Below are positions 54,234 to 63,835 of a stretch of 64,000 bases of DNA, in pieces. Location of the stretch: positions 62,001-126,000 of the forward strand of contig NZ_VUNE01000004.1 in the NCBI RefSeq assembly GCF_009695815.1, written 5' to 3'. This stretch comes from Peptostreptococcus porci (GTDB lineage Bacteria > Bacillota > Clostridia > Peptostreptococcales > Peptostreptococcaceae). A program made the translations under genes and the position numbers. The notes beneath the pieces were generated by a model. The model searched no databases. It had not been told where the DNA came from and saw only the letters and a list, made by a program, of their open reading frames with translations. Each line of letters begins with the position of its first letter. The stretch's first letter is position 1.

Positions 54234-54671
54234 TCATTTCACACCTGCACTTAATTTTATTTCACTAACTATATCAGAAATTTTGTATTTAAAAAGATTT
54301 TTTTTCATTTCAAGCTGCACTTCATCAAGCTTTGAATTTAGCGTTTCATGTATATTTTTTCCAACGGGGCAGTTAGGGTTTGGCGAATCGTGGAAACTAA
54401 AAAGATTTTTATCTCCTGTAGGTTCTACTGCCTCATAGACATCTAACAAGGATATATCCTCTAGCGGTTTTGAAATTTTCGCACCCCCCTCGCCCCTTTT
54501 AACTTCAATTAATTGGGCATTTTTCAACTGTTGAATTGTCTTTCTGATAATAACAGGGTTGACACCCACACTTCCTGCTATAAAATCGCTTGTAAGTTTA
54601 TACTGCCCATCAAAATAACTAATACAAGCCAAAATATGAACAGCTATTGTAAATCTACTTGGTATTTGCAT
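54234..54671 (-). CDS. Rrf2-family transcriptional regulator
   Basis: 145 residues. N-terminal winged helix MQIPSRFTIAVHILACISYF, LTSDFIAGSVGVNPVIIRKT, wing RGEGGAKISKPLEDISLLDVYEA, as in YwnA-type Rrf2 proteins. It lacks the three-Cys Fe-S cluster pattern of IscR/NsrR; one Cys is in NPNCPVGK. Likely a redox or electrophile sensor. Located 7 bp upstream of the macrodomain gene and downstream of the YwnB-like gene, with its own promoter at 54770-54798. Confidence 0.9.
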   Translation of the reverse strand: MQIPSRFTIAVHILACISYFDGQYKLTSDFIAGSVGVNPVIIRKTIQQLKNAQLIEVKRGEGGAKISKPLEDISLLDVYEAVEPTGDKNLFSFHDSPNPNCPVGKNIHETLNSKLDEVQLEMKKNLFKYKISDIVSEIKLSAGVK

Positions 54672-54769
54672 ATCTCTCTTCCTCTAATTTATTATTTTCA
54701 ATATTAAAATCAATAACACACACTTCTGTTTTAAATATTATATTCTAAATATTCTCTTTTTACTTTATT

Positions 54770-54798
54770 AGTATACCACTAAATAGATGTTACAACAA
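54770..54798 (-). promoter_or_regulatory. Promoter of the Rrf2-macro-SirTM operon
   Basis: Minus-strand -35 TTGTTG (54793-54798), 17-bp spacer, extended -10 TGG TATACT (54770-54775). A GTTGTAA motif (54790-54796), the same half-site as in the palindrome at 55507-55529, overlaps the -35. Confidence 0.6.
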
Positions 54799-54844
54799 CT
54801 AGCACATCAGCCTAGTTTAACCATCATTTTATTGGAAAATTTGA

Positions 54845-55474
54845 CTATTTTCCCAATACAGATATTCTTTCTCTGATATGATTACCTGACTCTATTTCAT
54901 CTAGCATTGCTATTGCATAATCGGCATAACTAATTACTGACTCTCCTCTATCGTTTAATGTAAAATACTCTCCTGCCAAAATATATTCACCACTCCTCTT
55001 TCCATCGGCTTGATAGTCTGCAGCAGGACTAACGTATGTCCATTTTAAATTATTTTGCTTTCTTAGATGATTTAATGCACTTTGATGAACACTTGCAACT
55101 GGTTTAAATATTTCTGGAAAATCTGGTGCATCAGCTACTGTTACAGTCTTTTCTTCATCTGTATAAAGACTTCCAGCACCTCCAACTACCAACAGTCTAA
55201 CATCAGTATTTTCCAAAATCTCAGCAAGATATTTTACCGCATCAGGTATAACATTAAGTGAATCCTCTGTCCAAGCTCCTATAGCATCAACAACTACGTC
55301 AAACTTCACTAAATCATCTTTACTTAAATCAAATACGTCCTTTATTAATACCTTTGAGGCATTAGTTTTATTTTCACCTCTCACTATTGCAGTCACATCT
55401 ACACCTCTATTTAAGGCTTCTTCCACAATCAAATTTCCTGTTCTTCCATTTGCTCCAACTACTGCTATTTTCAT
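54845..55474 (-). CDS. NAD(P)-binding protein, YwnB-like atypical SDR
   Basis: 209 residues, ATG 55474 with AGGAGG upstream. N-terminal Rossmann motif IAVVGANGRTGNLIVEEAL, then VVDAIGAW, LLVVGGAGSLY and KWTYVSPAADYQADGKRSG, as in the YwnB/NmrA-like family of NAD(P)H-binding proteins. In Bacillus the ywnA (Rrf2)-ywnB neighbours have this same pairing. Function probably linked to quinone or electrophile stress; enzymatic activity is not established. Confidence 0.88.
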   Translation of the reverse strand: MKIAVVGANGRTGNLIVEEALNRGVDVTAIVRGENKTNASKVLIKDVFDLSKDDLVKFDVVVDAIGAWTEDSLNVIPDAVKYLAEILENTDVRLLVVGGAGSLYTDEEKTVTVADAPDFPEIFKPVASVHQSALNHLRKQNNLKWTYVSPAADYQADGKRSGEYILAGEYFTLNDRGESVISYADYAIAMLDEIESGNHIRERISVLGK

Positions 55475-55506
55475 AATACTTCCTCCTAAAACTTATTTAT
55501 TTCATT

Positions 55507-55529
55507 GTTGTAATATAAATTATTACAAC
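55507..55529. promoter_or_regulatory. Palindromic operator upstream of the YwnB-like gene
   Basis: 23-bp palindrome with perfect 9-bp halves GTTGTAATA and TATTACAAC around TAAAT, 33 bp before the start codon. Another GTTGTAA occurs at about 55563-55570 and one in the Rrf2 promoter, pointing to a shared regulator, possibly the Rrf2 protein. Confidence 0.6.
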
Positions 55530-55675
55530 TCAAGCTTAACATTTTATCATCGTAATGTCAATAGTTACAACAAAACTTTTTTATTTTTTTAAATCGGTAC
55601 TTTATTCATATAAAAAAACGTTGATGATTAATAGATTTAGCTATTCCCAGTTTTTTCGTCATAAATATAAATAAA

Positions 55676-55733
55676 GAGTTGGAGTTGATGCTTGAAAAAT
55701 TATTCATCAGTCATAAAACATCAACTTCAACCC
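55676..55733 (-). terminator. Terminator of the SH3b gene
   Basis: Stem GTTGGAGTTGATG (55678-55690) / CATCAACTTCAAC (55719-55731) followed by a T-rich tract on the minus strand. Closely similar to the hairpin at 58621-58684. Confidence 0.6.
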
Positions 55734-55768
55734 TTATATTATGCTATATTCTACTCAACATCGCACCT

Positions 55769-56164
55769 CTAATCCTGTGTTAGATATTGAATTGAGACGA
55801 AGCAAGTATTTCCTTTGTATTTAAACTTGACCCATCCATATTCGTAAACACCCCAAATTACGTCGCCGTATTTTAGCTTTCCAACCTTTTTATAGTTTAT
55901 TCCTGGTCCAGATCTTACATTTAAATAGTCGCTGATAACCCTATATCTTGATGGGAATTTTATTCTTCTGTACTCTATCTTATCCTCCCCATTTTCAGAT
56001 TTCTGAATATAATTTACATTGTTTTCAATCAGCTGTACTCCTTCTTTGTTATTTTCTTTTGGCAATGTTTTTGCACTTACCCCAAAAATGGCACCATAGC
56101 CTGACAATACTATTGTAGATGTCAATGCTACGGCAGTTAAATTTTTTAATAAATTTTTCTTCAT
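55769..56164 (-). CDS. Secreted SH3b-domain protein
   Basis: 131 residues, ATG 56164. Signal peptide MKKNLLKNLTAVALTSTIVL ending near GVSA (about 31). After a linker, residues about 75-131 form a bacterial SH3 domain (SDYLNVRSGPGINYKKVGKL ... VIWGVYEYGWVKF), with the LNVRSGPG motif. SH3b domains bind peptidoglycan or act as wall-targeting modules; no enzymatic domain is attached. It is divergent from the two-component system and may be one of its targets. Confidence 0.85.
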   Translation of the reverse strand: MKKNLLKNLTAVALTSTIVLSGYGAIFGVSAKTLPKENNKEGVQLIENNVNYIQKSENGEDKIEYRRIKFPSRYRVISDYLNVRSGPGINYKKVGKLKYGDVIWGVYEYGWVKFKYKGNTCFVSIQYLTQD

Positions 56165-56246
56165 TGTTCATCCTCCATTTTAATTTTCATCAGTTTTTTT
56201 TACAAAGCTTTGTAATAAAATATTAACATAGGTGATATTTAATTTC

Positions 56247-56284
56247 ATCTTAATAAATCTTAATTAAATCTTAAATTCTATAAT
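56247..56284 (+). promoter_or_regulatory. Promoter of the two-component system with three ATCTTAA repeats
   Basis: Three direct copies of ATCTTAA start at 56247, 56257 and 56268 (spacing 10 and 11 bp), immediately before a perfect -10 TATAAT (56279-56284). The phased repeats replace a normal -35, the layout of OmpR/PhoB-type activator sites. Confidence 0.55.
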
Positions 56285-56388
56285 AATTTATGCAATTAAA
56301 CCTATTATTATGATAAAATCTAGATATATAAATTATTTGGAGTAATCCACTCGAAGATATAAAGTTTAATTTGGATAGAGGTGTTAAT

Positions 56389-57114
56389 ATGGAAAAATAT
56401 AAAATACTTGTTGTTGAGGACGATGATGATGTTAGAAATAGCATAAAATTGTTGCTAAAATCCGAAAACTATATGGTTGATGAAGCTAGATGTGGCGAGG
56501 TGGGTCTAGAGAAATTCTCAGACGATACAAGCTTGATAATACTCGATATTATGATGAACGGTATGACAGGACTTGAGTTTTGTGAATCGATAAGAAAAAA
56601 ATCTACTGTTCCGATATTGTTTTTAACAGCCAAAGCCAGTGAATCCGACAAGCTGCTTGGATTAATGGCTGGTGCAGATGATTATCTAACAAAACCATTC
56701 TCATATGCAGAATTATTTGCAAGAGTAAATTCTTTGATAAGAAGAAGCTATCAATATAGCAGTGTCAAAAACAACTCTAATGTTGACTTGCCACCCACAA
56801 ATGTTTTGAATGCCAAATATATTGAACTTGAATCTGTAAAAATTAATGTCAATGAAAATGAGGTCTTTATAAGAGGCGAGAGAGTTGAATTGACTGAAAT
56901 GGAATATAAGATACTTCTTTTAATGGCTCATTATCCTAAAAAGGTATTTTCTATACAAAATATTTATGAAAGCACTTGGGATGAATCGTTTTTTAGTTCA
57001 TCGGCAAATACGGTTATGGTTCATATCCGAAACATTCGTTCGAAAATAGAAGAAGACAATAAGAAGCCGAAAATATTGACGACCGTATGGGGGAAAGGAT
57101 ACAAGCTTGAGTAA
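56389..57114 (+). CDS. OmpR/PhoB-family response regulator
   Basis: 241 residues from ATG 56389 with GAGGTG upstream. Receiver domain: acidic pocket VVEDDDDV, phospho-acceptor Asp53 (LIILDIMMNG), FLTAKAS (Thr/Lys switch). C-terminal OmpR winged helix from about 140 (FIRGERVELTEMEYKILLLM ... NTVMVHIRNIRSKIEEDNK). Overlaps the kinase gene by 8 bp. Probably autoregulated through the direct repeats at 56247-56284. Confidence 0.95.
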   Translation: MEKYKILVVEDDDDVRNSIKLLLKSENYMVDEARCGEVGLEKFSDDTSLIILDIMMNGMTGLEFCESIRKKSTVPILFLTAKASESDKLLGLMAGADDYLTKPFSYAELFARVNSLIRRSYQYSSVKNNSNVDLPPTNVLNAKYIELESVKINVNENEVFIRGERVELTEMEYKILLLMAHYPKKVFSIQNIYESTWDESFFSSSANTVMVHIRNIRSKIEEDNKKPKILTTVWGKGYKLE

Positions 57115-58504
57115 CATTAATTTTCAGAAAAAGAAAAAATACGTGCCCAATAAATTATTAAATAGAAAAACCTCACTAAAGAAACAAATGGTCAGCATTC
57201 TAGCATTGGGTATGATTATATCAAGTCTATTCTCTTCAATATGTGCCTTGATATTTATTGAAACAGACATATATTATATCATACCCAAAAAGCTTGAAGG
57301 CGTTTGCTTCGAATACATATGCAATGACCTTGAAAACTATATCAAGGACAATAATATTTCTTCAACCGATTATCTCAAAATTAGAGAGTGGAACGATAGC
57401 CATGAATTTACCGTCGACTTCCTATATATATTTGAGGGCGAAAAAATGCTATACAACTCTTATGTTTACATAGAGAAGGTCGGTGATGAAGAACTGAGAT
57501 ATTTGGAAAACTTGAGCAAATCATCAAAGGATTTGGTTTATGAGTACGAAGTCAAAAACAAAAATATAAAATTTAAATACAGTAAAGCCGATGTTTATAT
57601 TGCACTAAATATAGCCAGCTATACTCAAATATTTTTTGCATTGGTGATAATAATGATGTGGATCATTGTCTTCGTTCTGTTTTTTATTCATGGGGTAAAG
57701 AAAGAAATCTCATATATAAATCTTTTAAGCTCACAAGTGGATAATATGGATATCGGAAACTTGGATACCAAATTTTCAATCAAAGGGAATAATGAGATAA
57801 CAAACTTGGCAAACACACTGAATACTCTCATAAATAATCTACAGAAAAAAGAAGAAAAGGAGCTTGAAATGATTCAGGCACAAAAACGCCTAGTGACGGG
57901 AATGGCACACGATTTACGTACTCCAATGACAGCACTTTTAAATTATGCTGAAATTCTGAAGCGATGTGATGACGAGGAAAAATACATATACATTGAAAAG
58001 ATAAAATCCAAGACAATGGAACTCAAAAGCCTATCAGATCAAATGTTCGAATATTTCTATGTCAGCGGAGAAAATCTTCCCAATGATTTCAAAATTGATG
58101 CTATAGAGTTTTCATTGGGTGATTACCTATCTGAATTATTCGTATTACTGGAAAATGAAGGCTTTCACGTTCTAATTGAAGATTTGTCATGGGAGGACAG
58201 GTGTATAGAAATTTCACCGATTCTACTTGGAAGAGTTATGAACAATATATTCTCCAATGTTGTGAAATACGCTTCGAAAAAATCGCCCATATACTTTTAC
58301 TCAGATTACGATGGTAAAAGCTACTCAATTTCAATAAAAAATTCAAAGCTGAAAAATAACACAAGCAATGATTACAGCACCAAAATTGGAGTAAATAATA
58401 TTTCGATGATGATGGGTTATATGAATGGTAAATGCAAGGTCAATAATGACTCTGAGGAATATTATGTCATTACTCTCTCATTTAAAATAGTAGAACAACA
58501 ATAA
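57107..58504 (+). CDS. Sensor histidine kinase
   Basis: 465 residues from TTG 57107 with AAAGGA 7 bp upstream, inside the end of the regulator gene. Membrane helices at about 30-52 and 172-195 enclose an extracytoplasmic sensor of about 120 residues; HAMP at about 200-250; H-box GMAHDLRTPM with His268; N-box RVMNNIFSNVVKYA; a short G-box-like end (TKIGVNNISMMMGYMNG). Architecture is like envelope-stress or antimicrobial-peptide sensors of Firmicutes (VanS/PhoR class). The stimulus is not known; the divergent SH3b wall protein suggests an envelope signal. Confidence 0.94.
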   Translation: MSNINFQKKKKYVPNKLLNRKTSLKKQMVSILALGMIISSLFSSICALIFIETDIYYIIPKKLEGVCFEYICNDLENYIKDNNISSTDYLKIREWNDSHEFTVDFLYIFEGEKMLYNSYVYIEKVGDEELRYLENLSKSSKDLVYEYEVKNKNIKFKYSKADVYIALNIASYTQIFFALVIIMMWIIVFVLFFIHGVKKEISYINLLSSQVDNMDIGNLDTKFSIKGNNEITNLANTLNTLINNLQKKEEKELEMIQAQKRLVTGMAHDLRTPMTALLNYAEILKRCDDEEKYIYIEKIKSKTMELKSLSDQMFEYFYVSGENLPNDFKIDAIEFSLGDYLSELFVLLENEGFHVLIEDLSWEDRCIEISPILLGRVMNNIFSNVVKYASKKSPIYFYSDYDGKSYSISIKNSKLKNNTSNDYSTKIGVNNISMMMGYMNGKCKVNNDSEEYYVITLSFKIVEQQ

Positions 58505-58620
58505 ACCTATTTCGTATTTAGAAGCCAGTGCAGTATTGATTTTAAAGGATCAGAATTTGATACTTGAATGGCAACTCAAAATAGTTTTCAATTAAATAAC
58601 CTAGCTCAATACATTATTAA

Positions 58621-58684
58621 AGGGTTGGAGTTTGATATTTACAAAAGCACACGAGGTCACTTTAAAAATATCAATTCCAACCCT
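58621..58684. terminator. Bidirectional terminator between kinase and V-ATPase genes
   Basis: Long imperfect stem AGGGTTGGAGTTTGATATTT (58621-58640) / AAATATCAATTCCAACCCT (58666-58684) between convergent operons. Its outer arm GGGTTGGAGTT repeats that of the hairpin at 55678. Confidence 0.65.
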
Positions 58685-58692
58685 TATAAAAT

Positions 58693-59334
58693 CTAGCTCT
58701 CTTTATTGATAATATCCTTTACCTTCATCAATCTCGTTATCGAGCTTCTGTCGTTTTCTTCAAGTTTCATCTTGATATATGTAATTGTCTCTTTCAATTG
58801 AGGTATAGTCATATACTCAAGTGCGTTAACTCTTCTTCTTGTACTTTCAATTTCATCTGCCATTAATTGACAAGCTTTTTCGATTTCTGCCAGCTTTAGC
58901 AACTCTGGAAGTATATCGTAAAGTTTCTTTACAGCATTATCCAGCTCGGAAGATGTACCACCAAATCCATATGGATATATAGCTGACGTATCTTCTTCGT
59001 CACTTCTACTAAAAGTCATTACTGGAACATTTACACTCATCAGGTTTTTTGTTTGAATATCTAGGCTAATATTTTCTTTTGATATAGCCAAAGCTTCGTC
59101 CAACATCTGTGATGAATTCATACTTCTAGCAAGCAGGAAATCTTCAAAGGAATCTGTAATTTTCCCTTCTACCTCTTCCCTAAGCCTCTTATTCTCTTTG
59201 ATCATAGCGATAAATTGTCTCATCAATTCATCCTGCTTGTCTTTAAGAAGCTTATGGCCTCTCGTAGAAGTTGCCAATCTAGCTTTAAGCCTTGAAAGCT
59301 CCATTCTAGTTGGGTTTACATTTAATTTAGCCAT
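58693..59334 (-). CDS. atpD: V-type ATP synthase subunit D
   Basis: 213 residues, [20 protein letters not shown] start. Two long coiled-coil helices (about 1-75 and 130-205) form the central rotor stalk, with [20 protein letters not shown] typical of subunit D. One base separates it from subunit B's stop. Last gene of the operon. Confidence 0.96.
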   Translation of the reverse strand: MAKLNVNPTRMELSRLKARLATSTRGHKLLKDKQDELMRQFIAMIKENKRLREEVEGKITDSFEDFLLARSMNSSQMLDEALAISKENISLDIQTKNLMSVNVPVMTFSRSDEEDTSAIYPYGFGGTSSELDNAVKKLYDILPELLKLAEIEKACQLMADEIESTRRRVNALEYMTIPQLKETITYIKMKLEENDRSSITRLMKVKDIINKES

Positions 59335-59335
59335 A

Positions 59336-60721
59336 TTAGTCCACCTGGCTTTCCTCTGGTAAATACTTTTCTATATACTTATCCTTAATTCTCTTCAATT
59401 CTGTTCTTGGAAGTATCTTTAATAAATCCCAACCAAGATTTAATGTTTCTTCAATCGTTCTGTTAGTTCCATAGCCCTGAGAAACATATAGCTTTTCAAA
59501 CTGATCAGCAAATTTTGCAAATGCCTTGTCTGTTTCTGAAAGTGCAGATTCTCCAAGTATTACCTGAAGCTCTTTTGCTTCCTTACCTGCTGCATAGGCC
59601 GCAAACAGCTGGTTCATAGTATCTGCGTGGTCTTCTCTAGTTTTACCGTCACCGATACCTTTGTCTTTAAGTCTTGATAGAGATGGTAAAACGTCTATAG
59701 GTGGCATCAAATTCTTTTTGTATAGCTCTCTAGAAAGAATTATCTGACCCTCTGTGATATATCCTGTCAAGTCAGGGATAGGATGCGTTTTATCGTCTTC
59801 TGGCATTGTCAGAATAGGAACCTGTGTTATAGATCCTTTTTTGCCCTTAATTCTTCCGGCTCTTTCATACAATGTTGAAAGGTCAGTATATAAGTAACCT
59901 GGATAACCTCTTCTTCCTGGAACCTCACGTCTGGCTGCAGAAATTTCACGAAGTGCTTCACAGTAGTTAGTCAAGTCTGTCAATATTACTAGTACGTGCA
60001 TTCCCTTTTCAAATGCAAGGTACTCTGCACAAGTAAGTGCCATTCTAGGCGTTGATATACGCTCTATAGCCGGGTCATTTGCCAAATTCATAAATAGTAC
60101 AGCTCTGTCTATCGCACCAGTTTTCTTGAAGTCATCAATAAAGAACTGCGCTTCTTCAAATGTGATACCTATGGCTGCGAACACAACCGCAAACTTTTCA
60201 TCTGTTCCCAAAACTCTCGCCTGTCTAGCTATCTGAGATGCCAGGTTGGCATGAGGAAGTCCTGAACCTGAGAATATAGGAAGCTTTTGCCCTCTAACCA
60301 GCGTATTTAATCCATCTATTGCAGATACACCTGTCTGTATAAACTCTGACGGATAATCTCTTGCAACTGGATTTATTGCAATACCATTGATATCTAGCTT
60401 ATCATCTGGAATTAACTCAGGACCACCATCCTTTGGATTACCCATTCCATCAAATACTCTACCTATCATATCTTCAGAAACACCAAGAGTTAGAGGCTTT
60501 CCTAAAAATCTAACCTTTGAATCCTTCAAGTTGATACCCGCAGATCCTTCAAATAACTGAACCATAGCCTTATCGCCATTGATTTCAAGAACTCTACCAC
60601 GACGAATATCGCCATTTTGCATTTCGATTTCAACAAGCTCTTCGTACTTTATTCCTTCTACTCCATCTACCATTAAAAGTGGACCTACAATTTCTCTTAT
60701 AGTTTTGTACTCCTTAATCAT
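59336..60721 (-). CDS. atpB: V-type ATP synthase subunit B
   Basis: 461 residues. Non-catalytic nucleotide subunit: the P-loop position reads [17 protein letters not shown], without the GKT, and the family motifs [19 protein letters not shown] and [24 protein letters not shown] are present. Starts 8 bp inside subunit A. Confidence 0.97.
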   Translation of the reverse strand: MIKEYKTIREIVGPLLMVDGVEGIKYEELVEIEMQNGDIRRGRVLEINGDKAMVQLFEGSAGINLKDSKVRFLGKPLTLGVSEDMIGRVFDGMGNPKDGGPELIPDDKLDINGIAINPVARDYPSEFIQTGVSAIDGLNTLVRGQKLPIFSGSGLPHANLASQIARQARVLGTDEKFAVVFAAIGITFEEAQFFIDDFKKTGAIDRAVLFMNLANDPAIERISTPRMALTCAEYLAFEKGMHVLVILTDLTNYCEALREISAARREVPGRRGYPGYLYTDLSTLYERAGRIKGKKGSITQVPILTMPEDDKTHPIPDLTGYITEGQIILSRELYKKNLMPPIDVLPSLSRLKDKGIGDGKTREDHADTMNQLFAAYAAGKEAKELQVILGESALSETDKAFAKFADQFEKLYVSQGYGTNRTIEETLNLGWDLLKILPRTELKRIKDKYIEKYLPEESQVD

Positions 60722-62486
60722 CTAGCCCACCTCCTCTATTAATTAATGCATTGATATCAGAAGTTATTTGTTCAGATATTTCATCTAATCTCGATATGTT
60801 AGCTTCTTCAGTATATTTTGCTCTGGCTATCGATTCTCTTACTGGTAGGTCTATCAATTCGTTTAAATATACCTTGTTTTCCAAAGCTCTAAGTGACTCG
60901 CTGTAGAACTTTAAAACTAAATCTAACATTTTATCTTGCTTTTCAAGAGATGTAAATGTATCTACATCTTGGAAAGCATTCTGCTGTAGGTAGTCTTCTC
61001 TAATTGACTTTGCCACCTCTAGCTTTAGCTGATCCTTTTCAGATAAGGTGTCCTTACCTACCAATCTAACTATTTCTTGAAGAGCTGATTCTTCTTGCAA
61101 TAAAGCCATTGCTTCAGCTCTGTTTTCAGGGAATTTTGGAGATACATTTTCTCCCATCCACTCATCTACATCTGACTGATATAATGAATATGAATCTAGC
61201 CAAGAAATCGCAGGGAAGTGTCTTCTATAAGCTAGGTTTGCATTCAATCCCCAGAATACTTTTACTATTCTCAGTGTTGCCTGAGAAACTGGTTCAGATA
61301 TATCTCCACCTGGAGGAGATACCGCACCTATTATTGTAAGTGCACCTTCTCTACTATCGCTACCCTTACAGATTACTTTACCAGCTCTTTCATAAAATTC
61401 AGCGGCTCTAGAAGACAAGTACGCTGGGTAACCTTCGTCACCAGGCATTTCTTCAAGACGACCAGACATTTCTCTAAGTGCCTCTGCCCATCTAGATGTC
61501 GAGTCAGCCATAACAGCTACCGAATACCCCATATCTCTAAAGTATTCTGCTATTGTTATACCAGTATATATACTTGCTTCACGGGCTGCAACCGGCATAT
61601 TTGATGTATTTGCAATAAGTACTGTTCTTTTCATCAAGGTCTGACCAGTATGTGGGTCAATTAGCTCTGGGAACTCGTTCAAAACGTCTGTCATTTCGTT
61701 TCCACGTTCTCCACAACCAACATAAACAACTATCTGAGCATCTGCCCATTTAGCCAACTGATGCTGAACAACTGTCTTTCCAGAACCGAAAGGACCCGGT
61801 ACACAAGCAGTACCACCTTTTGTAACTGGAAAGAATGTATCTATAACTCTCTGTCCTGTAATTAGAGGAACCTTTGGAGCAATTTTTTCCTTTATTCTTC
61901 TGCTTCTTCTAACAGGCCATTTCTGCAACATTTGTACAGGCTTTGATTCGCCCTTATCATTTTTTATTACAGCTATATCATCGACAACTGTAAAATCACC
62001 TTCCTCGATGCTTTCTACCACACCCTCCATTCTATATGGAACCATGATTAGATGCTTTACAACCTCAGTTTCTTGAACATATCCAAGGATATCTCCTTCT
62101 TCTACTCTGTCACCGACCTTTGCTTCAGCGTGGAAAGTCCATTTCTTTTCTCTATCAAGTGAAGGTACTTCAACACCTTTTGTAAGGAAATCCCCAGCAA
62201 CTGCTCTAAATTTTTCCAATGGTCTTTGAATACCATCAAACATATTTTCAATCAACCCAGGACCAAGCTCAACACTCAATGGTTCTCCTGTAGTTTCAAC
62301 TGGTTCACCAGGACCAATTCCTGCTGTTTCTTCGTATACCTGTATTGAAGCTTTGTCATCACGCATTTCTATTATCTCGCCTATCAGCTTTGAATCAGAT
62401 ACTTTTACAACGTCGTAAATATTAGCATCTGACATTCCTTCTGCTACAACAAGTGGACCAGATACTTTGACTATTTTTCCTGCCAT
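60714..62486 (-). CDS. atpA: V-type ATP synthase subunit A (catalytic)
   Basis: 590 residues. Walker A GPFGSGKT at 231-238, the non-homologous insert (about 110-185), [13 protein letters not shown], and [20 protein letters not shown]. Catalytic subunit of the A/V-type rotary ATPase. ATG 62486 with GGAGGAG upstream. Confidence 0.98.
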   Translation of the reverse strand: MAGKIVKVSGPLVVAEGMSDANIYDVVKVSDSKLIGEIIEMRDDKASIQVYEETAGIGPGEPVETTGEPLSVELGPGLIENMFDGIQRPLEKFRAVAGDFLTKGVEVPSLDREKKWTFHAEAKVGDRVEEGDILGYVQETEVVKHLIMVPYRMEGVVESIEEGDFTVVDDIAVIKNDKGESKPVQMLQKWPVRRSRRIKEKIAPKVPLITGQRVIDTFFPVTKGGTACVPGPFGSGKTVVQHQLAKWADAQIVVYVGCGERGNEMTDVLNEFPELIDPHTGQTLMKRTVLIANTSNMPVAAREASIYTGITIAEYFRDMGYSVAVMADSTSRWAEALREMSGRLEEMPGDEGYPAYLSSRAAEFYERAGKVICKGSDSREGALTIIGAVSPPGGDISEPVSQATLRIVKVFWGLNANLAYRRHFPAISWLDSYSLYQSDVDEWMGENVSPKFPENRAEAMALLQEESALQEIVRLVGKDTLSEKDQLKLEVAKSIREDYLQQNAFQDVDTFTSLEKQDKMLDLVLKFYSESLRALENKVYLNELIDLPVRESIARAKYTEEANISRLDEISEQITSDINALINRGGGLDD

Positions 62487-62503
62487 AACGTCGCCTCTCC
62501 TCC

Positions 62504-62827
62504 TTATTTATCAGAATTGGCAAATATATTACTACCAACTGCCTTTTCTACGTTTTTATTTATATCATTCATCCCTATTCCAAGACTACCTTGATTAGAA
62601 GGTATTAATATTATCGCTGGAACAAGTTTTTTCTTATATCTCAATATAGTTTCCTCAATATGCTGAGCAATATGCTCTGTAACAAATATCAATCCATAAT
62701 TTTCCTCAGCAAGAGAATCTATTATATTTCTGGCTTCTTTTCCATCAATAGCTGGAAAAACATCTATTCCTATCGACTTAAAAGCCAATATTGAGTCCTT
62801 ATCTCCGACTGCACCTATCTTATACAT
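62504..62827 (-). CDS. atpF: V-type ATP synthase subunit F
   Basis: 107 residues; [20 protein letters not shown] is the subunit F signature, with [18 protein letters not shown]. Small rotor-stalk subunit. Its start overlaps the subunit C stop by one base (TAATG). Confidence 0.95.
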   Translation of the reverse strand: MYKIGAVGDKDSILAFKSIGIDVFPAIDGKEARNIIDSLAEENYGLIFVTEHIAQHIEETILRYKKKLVPAIILIPSNQGSLGIGMNDINKNVEKAVGSNIFANSDK

Positions 62828-63822
62828 TAAATATCACCCAACCTCTCTCTAAGCTTAGTAGATGGAATGTTATTCAATTTTCCAACTAGTATCAGTCTAA
62901 TTATTGAAATTTCCTTTTCTTTTGCCACAAGATATGCGAATATAGGTTCTGGCCCAAAGGAAACAAATCTAGAATCAGAATTTAGTCTACTCAAGAAAAC
63001 ATCTCTCATGTTGTCAATTACTCCAAGACTTCCTTTTTCCTTGTATTCATCAACACATTCCAATAAGGCTCTTCCTACTCGTTCAGACTTTAGTGCCACT
63101 GCAACTCTATCGAAATCCTCTCTTGATAAGGAAATCAATCTAGACACAGATACACCTCCACCTTCAACCAAAATTTGATTTAGGAAGTTTTGAGATTTAC
63201 CCATTTTCACTGCCCTTAGCATCGACGATATATTGAAGAAATCTATGCTCGAACTGACATATTCACTAAACAAATCTATCGCCAGTGAATCTGAAATCTC
63301 TTTGAGATGTGAGTAATATGCCTTATCTATAACTATGTCAATCATCTGAGGATCATTTGTCTCTTCATAGATAGCTTCCCCACTTCTCAAAGCTTTGATA
63401 AATTCACTTTTTGTATCTGTAAAGTGTCCGTTTTCAAATTGAACTCTTATCTTATCCGGATTATTATCACTCGAATATATAAATAAGTCATCAAAATTCT
63501 TTCCAGAAACCTTACCCTTTACAATTGCCTTTAAATTATGGTAGTCGTACTTCAATGACAAAATTTCTAATATTCTCTTGTCATTTAACATCTCAGCTCC
63601 TAATTTAAAAACTCTGGAAGTTTCATTTTTCAACAAAAGTTCATAATTTTTGACACCATCAACGCCTTCTGCACTCTTTATGTACTCTGAATCCAAAAGA
63701 ATCTTAAACGCTTCATCAGCATCTTTGGCATCTATCATCTTATCTAGTTTTCCTTTGTCGAGAAGTCTTTTCTCATAAACCCTCGCCATCACTACACCCT
63801 GGGCGTAATCCAATCTATCCAT
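62827..63822 (-). CDS. atpC: V-type ATP synthase subunit C (d-type, V0 socket)
   Basis: 331 residues; [20 protein letters not shown] start, [20 protein letters not shown] and [20 protein letters not shown] end are typical of the V0 subunit C/AC39 family that links rotor and membrane ring. The gene sits between E and F, the clostridial order. Confidence 0.94.
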   Translation of the reverse strand: MDRLDYAQGVVMARVYEKRLLDKGKLDKMIDAKDADEAFKILLDSEYIKSAEGVDGVKNYELLLKNETSRVFKLGAEMLNDKRILEILSLKYDYHNLKAIVKGKVSGKNFDDLFIYSSDNNPDKIRVQFENGHFTDTKSEFIKALRSGEAIYEETNDPQMIDIVIDKAYYSHLKEISDSLAIDLFSEYVSSSIDFFNISSMLRAVKMGKSQNFLNQILVEGGGVSVSRLISLSREDFDRVAVALKSERVGRALLECVDEYKEKGSLGVIDNMRDVFLSRLNSDSRFVSFGPEPIFAYLVAKEKEISIIRLILVGKLNNIPSTKLRERLGDI

Positions 63823-63835
63823 AAACTACCCCCTG

